From Streptomyces rapamycinicus NRRL 5491 (lineage in GTDB: Bacteria; Actinomycetota; Actinomycetes; Streptomycetales; Streptomycetaceae): a stretch of 64,000 nt of DNA. The notes below the pieces were generated by a model, which was given only the letters and a program-made list of their open reading frames with translations, had not been told where the DNA came from and made no database searches. Positions 34,814-43,961 of this stretch are shown here, in pieces (within the stretch, counting starts at the first letter, position 1; each line of letters begins with the position of its first letter). Location: positions 3,968,001 through 4,032,000 of the forward strand of contig NZ_CP085193.1 in the NCBI RefSeq assembly GCF_024298965.1. The letters are read 5' to 3'. The position numbers and the translations under genes are program-made.

Positions 34814-35389
34814 CTAGCGCTTCCTGGCGGTGGTCTTCTTCGCGGTGGTCTTACGGGCACTCGTCTTGCGCGCCGGGGCCTTCTTCGCGGTGGCCTTGGC
34901 GGGGGCCTTCTTGGCCGTGGTCTTCTTGGCGGGGGCCTTCTTGGCCGTGGCCTTCGTGGCGGGGGCCTTCTTCGCCGTCGCCTTCTTCGCGGCAGCCTTC
35001 TTCGCCGGAGCCTTCTTGGCGGTCGCCTTCTTGGCCGCGGCCTTCTTCGCCGCCACCTGGAGACTGCCCTTGGGGGCCTTCTTCACGGCGACCTCGCCGC
35101 CGCGCGGGAGCTTCTTGGAGCCGCTCACCAGATCCTTGAAGCCCTGACCGGGACGGAAGCGGGGCACCGAGGTCTTCTTGACCCGCACGCGCTCCCCGGT
35201 CTGGGGGTTACGGGCGTACCGGGCGGGTCGCTCCACCTTCTCGAACGAACCGAATCCAGTGACCGAAACTCGCTCCCCGGAGACGACCGCCCGGACGATG
35301 GCGTCCAGAACGGCGTCTACGGCATCGGCGGCCTGCTGACGGCCGCCGACCTTGTCGGCAATCGCTTCTACGAGCTGCGCCTTGTTCAC
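34814..35389 (-). CDS. hupS: HupS nucleoid protein: HU with histone H1-like tail
   Basis: HupS is a sporulation-associated HU protein of Streptomyces that compacts spore DNA. Residues 1-95 are a complete HU domain ([54 protein letters not shown]). Residues 100-191 are a Lys/Ala/Pro/Thr repeat tail with many KKAPAKK- and KKATAKK-type units. Start GTG 35389 follows GAAGGGG. The A+T-rich promoter lies just upstream. The tail should bind DNA non-specifically, like eukaryotic linker histones. Confidence 0.96.
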   Translation of the reverse strand: MNKAQLVEAIADKVGGRQQAADAVDAVLDAIVRAVVSGERVSVTGFGSFEKVERPARYARNPQTGERVRVKKTSVPRFRPGQGFKDLVSGSKKLPRGGEVAVKKAPKGSLQVAAKKAAAKKATAKKAPAKKAAAKKATAKKAPATKATAKKAPAKKTTAKKAPAKATAKKAPARKTSARKTTAKKTTARKR

Positions 35390-35450
35390 GTCTTCCCCTT
35401 CGGAGACATTGCCGGAATCAATGTGTTCAAGCCTTTTCGCACGTTAGGCA

Positions 35451-35458
35451 GATATATA
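35451..35458 (-). promoter_or_regulatory. Probable -10 region of hupS
   Basis: TATATATC on the minus strand, in a strongly A+T-rich island about 62-69 bases upstream of the hupS start codon. No convincing -35 box is visible, so this may be a developmental sigma promoter. Confidence 0.35.
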
Positions 35459-35514
35459 CCGCAAATCAAACACGAAACGGGCTAATCACCCTTGTGCCGC
35501 AACGCACTCGATCG

Positions 35515-35760
35515 TCACGGACTTCCGTCGGTGTCGGGATCTTGGGGGAAACGCCCCTCGTCGAGGTCGTTCATCAACCGCTCCAGACGCTTTGCCGCGT
35601 CTGCGAGATCGTGTTTCGCCGCTGAGGTGATGACCAGCAGCTTCCGGGACAGCGCCATCCGTACGCCCTCCGGGACTTGCAGTGCGCGCACCTTTGCGTG
35701 CGCTTCCTTGAGCCGGTCGGCGACGATGCCGTAGAGCTCGAGTTGGCCGTCGCGTTCCAT
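35515..35760 (-). CDS. Small helical conserved protein upstream of hupS
   Basis: The 81-residue protein starts at ATG 35760 (MERDGQLELYGIVADRLKEAH). Almost the whole length is predicted helical and amphipathic, with LVITSAAKHDLADAAKRLERLMNDLD in the middle and an acidic, proline-containing end. A homologue is, as I recall, conserved at this place between hupS and leuD in Streptomyces. No function is known. The longer frame upstream to 36021 is antisense to the leuD region and was discarded. Confidence 0.72.
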   Translation of the reverse strand: MERDGQLELYGIVADRLKEAHAKVRALQVPEGVRMALSRKLLVITSAAKHDLADAAKRLERLMNDLDEGRFPQDPDTDGSP

Positions 35761-35884
35761 GCACTGATTGTGCCATCTGAGGCGAGTTGTCGCTTCACGG
35801 GGCCTCAACATGCCGATGCGCCGCCGGTCCGAGGACCGGCGGCGCATCTTGCCAAACCCGCTCTGTACAGGGAGAACCGGGGGG

Positions 35885-36478
35885 TCAGACCTCCACGGTG
35901 CGGGGCTTGAAGGAGGGGCGACGCGCCTCGTACGAAGCGATCGAATCCTCCTCCCTGAGGGTGAGGCTGATGTCGTCCAGCCCCTCCAGGAGTCGCCACC
36001 GGGCATTCTCGTCAAGCTCAAAATCAGCCGTGATGCCCTCGGCCCGGACCTGGCGCCCGACGAGGTCCACGGTGACCTCCGCGGTGGGGTCCGCCTCGAC
36101 CAGCTTCCACAGCCGGTCCACGGTCTCCTGCGGCAGGACGACGGTCAGCAACCCGTTCTTGAGGGAGTTGCCCCGGAAGATGTCGGCGAAGCGGGGGGAG
36201 ACGACGGCCTTGAAGCCGTAGTTCTGCAGCGCCCACACCGCGTGCTCGCGCGAGGAGCCGGTGCCGAAGTCGGGACCGGCCACCAGAACCGTTCCCCCCT
36301 TGTGCTCGGCCTTGTTGAGCACGAACTCCGGGTCCTTGCGCCACGCCTCGAAGAGGCCGTCCTCGAAGCCGTCGCGGGTGACCTTCTTGAGCCAGTGCGC
36401 CGGGATGATCTGGTCCGTGTCCACATTGCTGCGGCGCAGCGGGACGGCCCGGCCGGTGTGCGTGGTGAATGCTTCCAT
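35885..36478 (-). CDS. leuD: 3-isopropylmalate dehydratase small subunit
   Basis: LeuD with LeuC isomerises 2-isopropylmalate to 3-isopropylmalate in leucine synthesis. The 197-residue protein has [31 protein letters not shown] and the swivel-domain end. It starts six bases after the leuC stop, so the two subunits are co-translated. Near its C terminus it is followed by a hairpin-like GC-rich stretch around 35822-35850 (GCCGGTCC/GGACCGGC) that may terminate the operon. Confidence 0.96.
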   Translation of the reverse strand: MEAFTTHTGRAVPLRRSNVDTDQIIPAHWLKKVTRDGFEDGLFEAWRKDPEFVLNKAEHKGGTVLVAGPDFGTGSSREHAVWALQNYGFKAVVSPRFADIFRGNSLKNGLLTVVLPQETVDRLWKLVEADPTAEVTVDLVGRQVRAEGITADFELDENARWRLLEGLDDISLTLREEDSIASYEARRPSFKPRTVEV

Positions 36479-36484
36479 GACTGC

Positions 36485-37915
36485 TCAGGCCCCCACGGGA
36501 GTCGATACGGCGGCGTCGGACAGGTCGGCGGGCGAGGCCAGATGGCCCAGCACCGCGGTGGCGGCGGCGACCTGCGGCGAGACCAGGTGGGTCCGGCCGC
36601 CCTTGCCCTGCCGGCCCTCGAAGTTGCGGTTGGACGTGGACGCCGACCGCTCACCGGGGGCGAGCTGGTCGGGGTTCATGCCCAGGCACATCGAGCAGCC
36701 CGCGTGCCGCCATTCGGCCCCCGCGGCGGTGAACACCTTGTCCAGCCCCTCCTCGACGGCCTGGAGGGCGACCCGCACCGAACCGGGGACCACCAACATC
36801 CGTACGCCGTCGGCCACGGCACGGCCGGACAGCACCGAGGCGGCGGAGCGCAGGTCCTCGATGCGACCGTTGGTGCAGGAGCCCACGAAGACCGTGTCCA
36901 CCTTGATGTCACGCAGCGGCTGACCGGCCGTCAGGCCCATGTACTCCAGGGCCTTCTCGGCGGCGTAGCTCTCGCTGGCGTCCTCGAAGGAGGCCGGGTC
37001 CGGGACCGACTCCGACAGCGGCGCGCCCTGGCCCGGGTTGGTGCCCCAGGTGACGAACGGGGCGAGTTCGGAGGCGTCGATGACGACCTCACGGTCGAAG
37101 ACCGCGTCGTCGTCACTGCGCAGGGTGCGCCAGTACGCGACGGCGGCGTCCCGGTCGGCGCCCTGGGGGGCGTGCGGGCGGCCCTCCAGATAGGCGAAGG
37201 TCGTCTCGTCCGGGGCGATCATGCCCGCGCGGGCGCCCGCCTCGATGGACATGTTGCACACGGTCATCCGGGCCTCCATCGAGAGCTTCTCGATGGCCGG
37301 GCCGCGGTACTCGATCACATAGCCCTGGCCGCCGCCGGTGCCGATCTTCGCGATGATCGCCAGGATCAGGTCCTTGGCGGTGACGCTCTCGGGCAGCTCG
37401 CCCTCGACGGTGATCGCCATGGTCTTGAACGGCGCGAGCGGCAGCGTCTGCGTCGCCAGCACATGCTCGACCTGGCTGGTGCCGATGCCGAACGCGAGCG
37501 CGCCGAACGCGCCGTGGGTCGAGGTGTGGCTGTCACCGCAGACCACGGTCGTCCCCGGCTGGGTCAGTCCCAGCTGCGGTCCCACCACGTGGACGACGCC
37601 CTGCTCGACATCGCCGAGCGGGTGCAGCCGGACACCGAACTCCGCGCAGTTCTTGCGCAGCGTCTCCAGCTGGGCGCGCGAGACGGGGTCCGCGATCGGC
37701 TTGTCGATGTCCAGGGTGGGGGTGTTGTGGTCCTCGGTCGCGAGGGTGAGATCGGTACGACGGACCGTGCGGCCGGCCTTGCGCAGGCCGTCGAACGCCT
37801 GCGGGCTGGTCACCTCGTGCAGCAGATGCAGATCGATGAAGAGCAGGTCAGGCTCGCCTTCGGCGCGCCGGACGACATGGTCGTCCCAGACCTTTTCCGC
37901 GAGTGTCCGTCCCAT
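36485..37915 (-). CDS. leuC: 3-isopropylmalate dehydratase large subunit
   Basis: The 476-residue aconitase-family subunit binds a 4Fe-4S cluster through three cysteines: [14 protein letters not shown] and [11 protein letters not shown]. It also has [27 protein letters not shown] 37915 with GGAGGG upstream starts the protein; a much longer frame upstream is antisense to ndgR and was discarded. The gene is divergent from ndgR, whose IclR-type product is known to control leuCD in Streptomyces. Confidence 0.97.
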   Translation of the reverse strand: MGRTLAEKVWDDHVVRRAEGEPDLLFIDLHLLHEVTSPQAFDGLRKAGRTVRRTDLTLATEDHNTPTLDIDKPIADPVSRAQLETLRKNCAEFGVRLHPLGDVEQGVVHVVGPQLGLTQPGTTVVCGDSHTSTHGAFGALAFGIGTSQVEHVLATQTLPLAPFKTMAITVEGELPESVTAKDLILAIIAKIGTGGGQGYVIEYRGPAIEKLSMEARMTVCNMSIEAGARAGMIAPDETTFAYLEGRPHAPQGADRDAAVAYWRTLRSDDDAVFDREVVIDASELAPFVTWGTNPGQGAPLSESVPDPASFEDASESYAAEKALEYMGLTAGQPLRDIKVDTVFVGSCTNGRIEDLRSAASVLSGRAVADGVRMLVVPGSVRVALQAVEEGLDKVFTAAGAEWRHAGCSMCLGMNPDQLAPGERSASTSNRNFEGRQGKGGRTHLVSPQVAAATAVLGHLASPADLSDAAVSTPVGA

Positions 37916-38028
37916 CGTGTTCCCTCCGGCCGGCGCCAGTGCCGGCCCAAACTCGAGTAGTGCGTGCCCTGGTCCGCGGGCCCGCCATTTACAGGGTGGC
38001 GGGTCTCCCCGGAAATTGAACTTGCGTT

Positions 38029-38039
38029 TCACACTGTGA
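38029..38039. promoter_or_regulatory. Perfect dyad in the leuC-ndgR intergenic region
   Basis: TCACA-C-TGTGA is a perfect 11-base dyad lying 18 bases before the ndgR start and 114 bases before leuC, inside a conserved A+T-richer patch (TTGCGTTTCACACTGTGAGA). NdgR is known to bind the leuC upstream region; this dyad is the natural candidate for its site and for autoregulation. Confidence 0.6.
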
Positions 38040-38056
38040 GACGTGAGTATCGTCCC

Positions 38057-38773
38057 ATGGACAACACTAGCGGTGTCGGCGTTCTCGACAAGGCTGCTCT
38101 GGTTCTGAGCGCCCTGGAGTCCGGTCCGGCCACCCTCGCCGGGCTGGTCGGGGCGACCGGCCTCGCCCGCCCGACGGCACACCGGCTGGCGGTGGCTCTC
38201 GAGCACCACCGGATGGTGGCACGTGATATGCAGGGGCGCTTCATTCTGGGCCCCCGGCTGGCCGAGCTGGCGGCGGCCGCGGGCGAGGACCGGCTGCTCG
38301 CCACGGCCGGGCCCGTACTCACCCATCTCCGGGACGTGACCGGCGAGAGCGCGCAGCTCTACCGGCGCCAGGGAGACATGCGCATCTGCGTCGCCGCGGC
38401 CGAGCGGCTGTCCGGACTGCGGGACACCGTGCCGGTCGGCTCCACGCTCCCCATGAAGGCCGGCTCGGCCGCCCAGGTGCTGATGGCCTGGGAGGAGCCC
38501 GAGCGGCTGCACCGCGGACTCCAGGGGGCCCGCTTCACCGCCACGGCCCTGTCGGGCGTACGGCGGCGGGGCTGGGCCCAGTCGATCGGCGAGCGGGAGC
38601 CCGGCGTGGCGTCCGTCTCCGCGCCCGTGCGCGGCCCGTCCAACCGCGTGGTCGCCGCCGTCTCGGTCTCCGGACCGATCGAGCGGCTGACCCGCCACCC
38701 GGGCCGCATGCACGCCCAGGCGGTCATCGACGCGGCGGCCCGCCTGACGGACGCCCTCCGCCGAAGCAATTGA
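38057..38773 (+). CDS. ndgR: IclR-family regulator of amino acid metabolism NdgR
   Basis: NdgR controls leucine and other amino acid genes and influences antibiotic production in Streptomyces. The 238-residue protein has an N-terminal winged helix ([43 protein letters not shown]) and a C-terminal IclR effector domain ([53 protein letters not shown]). Start ATG 38057 fits the family length. It is divergent from leuCD, and the shared 141-base gap carries a dyad. Confidence 0.93.
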   Translation: MDNTSGVGVLDKAALVLSALESGPATLAGLVGATGLARPTAHRLAVALEHHRMVARDMQGRFILGPRLAELAAAAGEDRLLATAGPVLTHLRDVTGESAQLYRRQGDMRICVAAAERLSGLRDTVPVGSTLPMKAGSAAQVLMAWEEPERLHRGLQGARFTATALSGVRRRGWAQSIGEREPGVASVSAPVRGPSNRVVAAVSVSGPIERLTRHPGRMHAQAVIDAAARLTDALRRSN

Positions 38774-38840
38774 TGTCCGCCTTACGGACGCCCTCTGCCG
38801 GGCCACCCGATGACCGCCTTAAGGCACCCATCGCGCCCTA

Positions 38841-39332
38841 TTACGCCCTTTTCAAGCTCAGCCGGTCGGCCGCACGGTCCCCGCGGCGGCCGACCGGGAC
38901 GACTCCGGTGGCCTTGCCCAGGCCGAACGCCGGCATGTTGATGTAGACCGCCTCGTGCGCCCCGGCCGGTACGACATAGGTCTCGTGCCAGAAGCCGACC
39001 TTGCCCCGGCCCTCCCGCAGCCGGCGGTTGAACGCCGCCCAGGCGGGGCGGTGCTCCTTGTCCTGGGCCACCGAGTACTCCAGCAGCCGCTCGTGCGAGT
39101 CCCAGTACTGGACCACGTAGAGCACCCGCGGCGAGCCGAACAGCACCTGATGGCCCAGCATCCCGCCCTCCCCGTCCCGCGACAGCTCGCGGAGCATCCG
39201 CGGCATCGCCCGGAAGACCGGCAGCCAGCTGCGCAGCGCACGGAAGCGGTTGATGCGCATGCCGATCAGGAAGACGGTGACCTCCCCCTCGGCCTCGGCG
39301 GTCATACGGCCGGCGAGCAGCTCGGCACCCAT
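38841..39332 (-). CDS. DUF4188 (monooxygenase-like) protein
   Basis: The 163-residue protein starts at ATG 39332 with GAGGGG upstream. It matches the DUF4188 family: GRMTAEAEGEVTVFLIGMRINRFRALRSWLPVFRAMPRMLREL, then GMLGHQVLFGSPRVLYVVQYWDSHERLLEYS and GFWHETYVVPAGAHEAVYINMPAFGLGKATG. The fold is thought to be a dimeric ferredoxin-like one, related to small monooxygenases. It is divergent from a MerR regulator, with dyads between, so it is probably the regulator's target. Substrate unknown. Confidence 0.8.
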   Translation of the reverse strand: MGAELLAGRMTAEAEGEVTVFLIGMRINRFRALRSWLPVFRAMPRMLRELSRDGEGGMLGHQVLFGSPRVLYVVQYWDSHERLLEYSVAQDKEHRPAWAAFNRRLREGRGKVGFWHETYVVPAGAHEAVYINMPAFGLGKATGVVPVGRRGDRAADRLSLKRA

Positions 39333-39368
39333 GGTGATCCCCTCGTTCCCCAGATACGGGTTAGGATT

Positions 39369-39402
39369 GGATAGCGGCACTATCCAGCACTTAGATAGTG
39401 CC
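39369..39402. promoter_or_regulatory. Nested dyads between DUF4188 gene and MerR gene
   Basis: GGCACTATC (39376-39384) and GATAGTGCC (39394-39402) form a perfect 9-base inverted repeat with a 9-base spacer. Overlapping it, GGATAG (39369-39374) and CTATCC (39380-39385) form a second dyad. MerR proteins bind long dyads between promoter elements, so this is the likely operator for both divergent genes. Confidence 0.65.
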
Positions 39403-39428
39403 ACTCTCCAACGGAAGGTGCAACAGGG

Positions 39429-40070
39429 ATGCGACTGGCGGAGCTCAGCGAGCGCAGCGGAGTGCCCACCGCGACGATCAAGTACTACCTGCGCGAGCGG
39501 CTGCTGCCGCCAGGTGAGCGGATCACCGCCACCCAGGCCGAGTACGGCGAGGAGCACTTGCGCAGACTGCGACTGGTGCGCTCGCTGATCCAGGTCGGCC
39601 GGATGCCGGTGGCCACGGCGCGCGAGGTGCTGGCGGCGGCCGAGGACGAGTCGCTCAGCCAGAACACCCGGATGGGAGCCGCGGTCTGGGCGCTGCCGCA
39701 CGGCCCCGAGCCCGACGAGGACGATCCGCACGCGGCGCGCGCCCGCGCACAGGTGGACACCGTGCTGGGACGGATGGGCTGGTCCTACGGCCAGGAGCTG
39801 GGCGACACCTCCCCCGCCTACCGGATGCTGGTGGCGGCCGTCGCCTCCCTGGACCGCCTGGGGTATCCCCATGACACCGAGCATCTGCTGGTGCACGCCC
39901 GGCTGGCGGGCGAACTGGCCGTCGCCGACCTGGACCTGGTGGAGACCTACGACACCCTGCCCGAGCGGGTCGAGGCGGTGGTGGCGCTGACGGTGCTCTA
40001 CGAACCGGTGCTGCTCAGCCTGCGGAGGCTCGCGCAGACCGAGGAATCCGGCCGCCGCTTCGACGAGTGA
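39429..40070 (+). CDS. MerR-family transcriptional regulator
   Basis: The 213-residue protein has the MerR DNA-binding head at the very start (MRLAELSERSGVPTATIKYYLRERLLPPGERITATQAEYGEEHLRRLRLVRSLIQVG) and a long helical C-terminal effector part without the cysteines of metal sensors. It is divergent from the DUF4188 gene and should act on the shared intergenic dyads. An organic ligand is likely but unknown. Confidence 0.88.
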   Translation: MRLAELSERSGVPTATIKYYLRERLLPPGERITATQAEYGEEHLRRLRLVRSLIQVGRMPVATAREVLAAAEDESLSQNTRMGAAVWALPHGPEPDEDDPHAARARAQVDTVLGRMGWSYGQELGDTSPAYRMLVAAVASLDRLGYPHDTEHLLVHARLAGELAVADLDLVETYDTLPERVEAVVALTVLYEPVLLSLRRLAQTEESGRRFDE

Positions 40071-40100
40071 TCAGGAGCCAAGGGCCCGCACCGGACACGG

Positions 40101-40130
40101 AAAAGCCCCCCGCTGTCGCGGAGGGCTTTT
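40101..40130. terminator. Bidirectional terminator between MerR gene and tRNA cluster
   Basis: A 13-bp stem with one mismatch and a TGTC loop, flanked by AAAA (40101-40104) and TTTT (40127-40130), so that each strand has a T run after the stem. It ends the MerR gene on the plus strand and the tRNA transcript on the minus strand. Confidence 0.82.
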
Positions 40131-40136
40131 CGCTGG

Positions 40137-40209
40137 TACCCCCGACCGGATTCGAACCGGCGCTACCGCCTTGAGAGGGCGGCGTGCTAGGCCGCTACAC
40201 AACGGGGGC
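40137..40209 (-). tRNA. tRNA-Glu (CTC)
   Basis: A 73-base cloverleaf on the minus strand, from GCCCCCGTTGTG to the GGTTCGAATCC T arm and a discriminator A. The anticodon stem CCGCC/GGCGG holds loop CTCTCAA, anticodon CTC. CCA is not encoded. It is the last of five tRNA genes in this transcription unit. Confidence 0.95.
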
Positions 40210-40231
40210 CTGAATCAGCACAGGTGCTGCG

Positions 40232-40303
40232 CTGGGCTACCAGGACTCGAACCTAGACTAAATGAACCAGAATCACTCGTGCTGCCAATTACACCATAGC
40301 CCA
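40232..40303 (-). tRNA. tRNA-Gln (CTG)
   Basis: A 72-base cloverleaf on the minus strand starting TGGGCTATGGTG with T arm GGTTCGAGTCC and acceptor TGGGCTA/TAGCCCA. The anticodon loop TTCTGGT gives CTG. There is no GlnRS gene in view; in actinobacteria this tRNA is first charged with Glu by GltX, then amidated. Confidence 0.94.
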
Positions 40304-40316
40304 TGGTATAGACCAG

Positions 40317-40389
40317 TACCCCCGACCGGATTCGAACCGGCGCTACCGCCTTGAGAGGGCGGCGTGCTAGGCCGCTACACAACGGGGGC
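40317..40389 (-). tRNA. tRNA-Glu (CTC), second copy
   Basis: Identical over all 73 bases to the tRNA-Glu gene at 40137-40209, anticodon CTC, minus strand. Confidence 0.95.
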
Positions 40390-40422
40390 TCTAGCGATCT
40401 CCGTCTTGCGAAGAGAGATCCG

Positions 40423-40495
40423 TACCCCCGACCGGATTCGAACCGGCGCTACTGCCTTGAGAGGGCAGCGTGCTAGGCCGCTACACAACGGGGGC
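40423..40495 (-). tRNA. tRNA-Glu (CTC), third copy with compensatory change
   Basis: A 73-base tRNA-Glu with anticodon CTC. It differs from the other two copies in the anticodon stem, where one C-G pair has become a paired T-A (CTGCC/GGCAG); pairing is kept, which supports function. Confidence 0.95.
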
Positions 40496-40545
40496 TTGGT
40501 CCTGCTTTGACCAAGAGATCCACCGGACATCCAGGAGATCTCTTG

Positions 40546-40617
40546 CTGGGGTACCAGGACTCGAACCTAGACTAAGTGAACCAGAATCACTCGTGCTGCC
40601 AATTACACCATACCCCA
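40546..40617 (-). tRNA. tRNA-Gln (CTG), second copy
   Basis: A 72-base tRNA-Gln, anticodon CTG, minus strand, acceptor TGGGGTA/TACCCCA. It differs from the first copy at the acceptor and anticodon stems but keeps pairing. It is the first tRNA of the cluster, 168 bases after gltX on the same strand. Confidence 0.94.
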
Positions 40618-40785
40618 CCAAAACGCCACCCCCGTAAGGGGTTTTGTTTGGTTTACGCCTCCGGTCCGACCTCTCGGCGGCCCGTCCGGCGCAGGAAGAA
40701 CATTACCCGATGGTGGACGGGCCACCAAAACGAGTATCACCGCGAGTGGCGCCGCCTCACGGGCGCGGGCGGCGCCTCACGCCCG

Positions 40786-42273
40786 CTATCCGGCCAGCTT
40801 CGCCAGCGCCGCGTCGACCCGGGCCAGCGTGCGCTCGCGGCCCAGGACCTCCAGGGACTCGAACAGCGGCAGTCCGACCGTGCGCCCGGTGACCGCGACC
40901 CGCAGCGGCGCCTGGGCCTTGCCCAGCTTCAGGCCGTGCTCCTCGCCGGCCGCGAGGACCGCGGCCTTCAGGGTCTCGGCGTCCCAGTCCGCCTCGGCGA
41001 GCCGGGTGCGGACCGAGGCCAGGAGCGCGTCCGCGCCCGGTTTCATCGCCTTCGTCCAGGACGCCTCGTCGGCCACCGGCTCGTCGAGGAAGAGGAAGTC
41101 CACGTTCGCGGTGATGTCGGACAGGACGGTCAGCCGGGTCTGGGCCAGCGGGGCCAGCGCCTCGAAGGCGGCCGCGTCGAAGGCCTCCGGGGCCCACGGC
41201 GCGTGCGGGGCCTTCAGCCAGGGCTCGCAGGCCTCGATGAACGCCTTCACATCCAGCAGCCGGATGTGGTCCGCGTTGATCGCCTCGGCCTTCTTGAGGT
41301 CGAAGCGCGCCGGGTTGGCGTTCACCGCCGAGATGTCGAACGCCTCGACCATCTCCGCCAGCGAGAAGACGTCCCGGTCGGAGGAGAGCGACCAGCCCAG
41401 CAGGGAGAGGTAGTTGAGCAGCCCCTCGGGGAGAAAGCCGCGCTCCCGGTAGAGGTTCAGCGAGGCCTGCGGATCGCGCTTGGAGAGCTTCTTGTTGCCC
41501 TCGCCCATGACATACGGGAGGTGGCCGAAGGCGGGCACCGTGCCGCCGCCCACACCGAGCTCGGCGAGCGCGCGGTAGAGCGCGATCTGCCGCGGAGTGG
41601 AGGAGAGCAGGTCCTCGCCGCGCAGTACGTGCGTGATCTCCATCAGCGCGTCGTCGACGGGGTTGACGAGCGTGTAGAGGGGCGCGCCGTTGGCCCGCAC
41701 GATCCCGTAGTCCCTGACGTTCTCGGGGGCGAAGGTCAGCTCACCGCGCACCAGGTCGGTGAAGGTGATCGGCTCGTCCGGCATCCGGAAGCGCACGATC
41801 GAGGCGCGCCCCTCGGCCTCGTACGCCGCGATCTGCTCGGCGGTCAGGGTGCGGCACTTCCCGTCGTAGCCGGAGGGCCGGCCGGCCTTGCGGGCCGCCT
41901 CGCGGCGCTCCTCCAGCTCCTCGGCGGTGCAGTAGCAGCGGTAGGCGTGGCCCGCCTCCAGCAGCTTCTCCGCGACCTCGCGGTAGAGGTCCATCCGCTG
42001 CGACTGGCGGTAGGGCGCGTGCGGACCGCCGGCCTCGGGGCCCTCGTCCCAGTCGAAGCCCAGCCAACGCATGGCGTCCAGCAGCTGGGTGTAGGACTCC
42101 TCGGAGTCCCGCGCGGCGTCGGTGTCCTCGATGCGGAACACCAGGGTGCCGCCGTGGTGACGGGCGAAGGCCCAGTTGAACAGGGCCGTGCGGACCAGGC
42201 CGACATGGGGGTTGCCGGTCGGCGAGGGACAGAAACGAACCCGCACGGGGGCGGAGGAGGGTGCGCTAGCCAC
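40786..42273 (-). CDS. gltX: Glutamyl-tRNA synthetase
   Basis: GltX charges tRNA-Glu, and in bacteria without GlnRS also tRNA-Gln (later amidated by GatCAB). The 495-residue class I synthetase has the HIGH-type motif [12 protein letters not shown] near residue 14, [14 protein letters not shown], and the KLSKR motif ([14 protein letters not shown]). The C-terminal anticodon-binding helical domain is complete. Its start overlaps the end of the upstream FAH-family gene by eight bases. The tRNA genes for both its substrates follow directly downstream. Confidence 0.97.
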   Translation of the reverse strand: MASAPSSAPVRVRFCPSPTGNPHVGLVRTALFNWAFARHHGGTLVFRIEDTDAARDSEESYTQLLDAMRWLGFDWDEGPEAGGPHAPYRQSQRMDLYREVAEKLLEAGHAYRCYCTAEELEERREAARKAGRPSGYDGKCRTLTAEQIAAYEAEGRASIVRFRMPDEPITFTDLVRGELTFAPENVRDYGIVRANGAPLYTLVNPVDDALMEITHVLRGEDLLSSTPRQIALYRALAELGVGGGTVPAFGHLPYVMGEGNKKLSKRDPQASLNLYRERGFLPEGLLNYLSLLGWSLSSDRDVFSLAEMVEAFDISAVNANPARFDLKKAEAINADHIRLLDVKAFIEACEPWLKAPHAPWAPEAFDAAAFEALAPLAQTRLTVLSDITANVDFLFLDEPVADEASWTKAMKPGADALLASVRTRLAEADWDAETLKAAVLAAGEEHGLKLGKAQAPLRVAVTGRTVGLPLFESLEVLGRERTLARVDAALAKLAG

Positions 42274-43057
42274 GCTTGATCACCTTGTTGGTGAGAGTGC
42301 CGATGCCTTCGATGGTGACGGCGACCTCGTCGCCGACGGAGAGCGGGCCGACGCCCGCCGGGGTGCCGGTGAGCACGACGTCGCCGGGGAGCAGCGTCAT
42401 CGCCTCGGTGATGTGCACGATCAGATCCTCGATCGGGCGCACCATCTCGCTCGTACGGCCGAGCTGACGCTGCTCACCGTTGACGGTGCACATGATGCCC
42501 AGGTCGCCGGCGCGTGTCAGGTCGATATCGGTCTCCACCCAGGGGCCCAGCGGGCAGGAGGTGTCGAAGCCCTTGGCTCGCGCCCACTGCTTCTCGCGCC
42601 GCTGGGCGTCGCGGGCCGTGATGTCGTTGCCGCAGGTGTAGCCGAGGATGACGTCCTGGACTCGGTCACGCGGAACCTCGCGGCACATCCGTCCGATGAC
42701 CACGGCCAGCTCGGCCTCGTAGTGGACCTCGGAGGAGAAGGAGGGGTACGCGACGGGGTCGCCGGGGCCGACCACGGACGTGGACGGTTTGAAGAAGACG
42801 ACCGGGACGTCGGGGACCTCGTTGCCCAGCTCCGCCGCGTGCTCGGCGTAGTTGCGCCCGATCCCGACGACCTTGTTCGGCAGGACGGGCGGCAGCAGCC
42901 GGACCTTGCTCAGGGGGACCTTCTGGCCCGAGCGCTCGAATTCGGCGAAGGGGTGGCCCTTGATGATGTCGATGACGGGGCCGTCCGGATCGGACGGTTC
43001 GCCCTCCACCACGCCGAAGGCGACGTTGCCGTCGATGGAGAATCTGGCGATGCGCAC
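42266..43057 (-). CDS. Fumarylacetoacetate hydrolase family protein
   Basis: The 263-residue protein has the FAH fold signatures: [16 protein letters not shown], the metal ligands in [12 protein letters not shown] (ExE) and [14 protein letters not shown], and [18 protein letters not shown]. Members are hydrolases, decarboxylases or isomerases of beta-keto acids, such as acylpyruvase or oxaloacetate decarboxylase. The exact substrate is not evident. It overlaps gltX by eight bases, an arrangement I recall as conserved in Streptomyces, though the two functions are unrelated. Confidence 0.88.
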   Translation of the reverse strand: MRIARFSIDGNVAFGVVEGEPSDPDGPVIDIIKGHPFAEFERSGQKVPLSKVRLLPPVLPNKVVGIGRNYAEHAAELGNEVPDVPVVFFKPSTSVVGPGDPVAYPSFSSEVHYEAELAVVIGRMCREVPRDRVQDVILGYTCGNDITARDAQRREKQWARAKGFDTSCPLGPWVETDIDLTRAGDLGIMCTVNGEQRQLGRTSEMVRPIEDLIVHITEAMTLLPGDVVLTGTPAGVGPLSVGDEVAVTIEGIGTLTNKVIKRG

Positions 43058-43178
43058 GGGAAGCCTTGGCTCCTGACTGAACTGGCTGGAGACTGACGCC
43101 CCAGGCTATCGCTCCGCGTCCCGCGCGCCGCCGTCCCGCCTGCCGCCGGTGGTGGTGGCGCCCACCACGGCCCGGGGG

Positions 43179-43382
43179 TCAGTTGCCCGGGGTCTCGGTC
43201 AGCACGGTGCGCCTGGGGTTCGCGGTCCGGTTGGGCAGATCGACGCGCTGCTCCGGCTGCTCCTCGGGCGCGCCGGTGTCCTCGATGTCCGTGGCGATGT
43301 CCTTGGCGTCCTTGAGCTCTTGGACGTCCTTGACATGGGCCAGGGTGGTGCGCCGCGGGTTGGCTATGGAGTGGAACATCAT
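43179..43382 (-). CDS. Microprotein with twin NPRRT motifs
   Basis: A small ORF, here taken from ATG 43382 (67 residues); ATG 43466 would give 95. It begins MMFHSIANPRRTTLAHVKDV and ends NRTANPRRTVLTETPGN: the motif ANPRRTxL occurs once near each end, with an acidic, helical, Lys/Glu/Asp-rich middle (LKDAKDIATDIED). There are no cysteines, no signal peptide and no membrane span. I do not recognise a family. It stands alone between the FAH gene and the first conservon, which is divergent from it. Confidence 0.6.
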   Translation of the reverse strand: MMFHSIANPRRTTLAHVKDVQELKDAKDIATDIEDTGAPEEQPEQRVDLPNRTANPRRTVLTETPGN

Positions 43383-43466
43383 CGTCGTCTTCACTGGGGT
43401 GTACGCCTCGCTCTTGTCGTTCGTTCCGGCTGTGTAAAGCGTCAGGCTAGAGGCGGCCTTGCCCAT

Positions 43467-43961
43467 CGATTCGCAGGAAAAGTCGCCGCCAGCATGTGAT
43501 ATTGCTCACGAACGATCAGGCAAATGCGACATAGAAGACAGTTACCCAATCGCGCTAAACGGACATCGCATACCCGAACCTGACGTTCCGCTCTTGATCA
43601 TCGCTAGCCGGACACTCGATTGCACCATTCGATTCGTACACGAAAGTCCGTTATCGCCGACATGGCTTTCTACGTCCCGTAATAAAGTCCGCACTGAGCG
43701 TCACGCGCATCACAGCCTTATCCATTGCCCTTGTTGCAGCATCCGGCACTGTGCTGGAATTCCCGGGACCGCCGCGGGAATCACCGGCGCGCACGGGGGC
43801 GCAACGTTCAGAGGCGCCGAGCGGCGGGGGCGCCTCTTGTCGACACGAAAGGATGCGCGCCGGTCACTCACGACCGACAGGGGGGATCGCGGTCCCCCAC
43901 GACTCGACACCGCTCCGCCGCTCAAGCCGGTGGGGCGCCTGGTCCAGAGGTTGCGACGCTA
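43467..43961. promoter_or_regulatory. Upstream region of the first conservon
   Basis: About 500 bases with clearly lower G+C than the rest, lying between the microprotein and cvnA1. It holds no convincing gene. The elements CGCACTGAGCG (43690-43700) and GTGCTGGAATTC (43751-43762) recur upstream of the second conservon. The second half (from about 43770) is G+C-rich and is probably an untranslated leader. Confidence 0.5.

Noticed and set aside
40137..40617. Repeated units resembling a CRISPR array
   Set aside because: The repeats are three tRNA-Glu and two tRNA-Gln genes that fold as cloverleaves; the spacers are of unequal length and there are no cas genes.
43725..43961. N-terminal extension of the first CvnA by 79 codons
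   Set aside because: The extension has no conserved sequence and no ribosome binding site; CvnA proteins begin near VQGRFKRDG, at GTG 43962.
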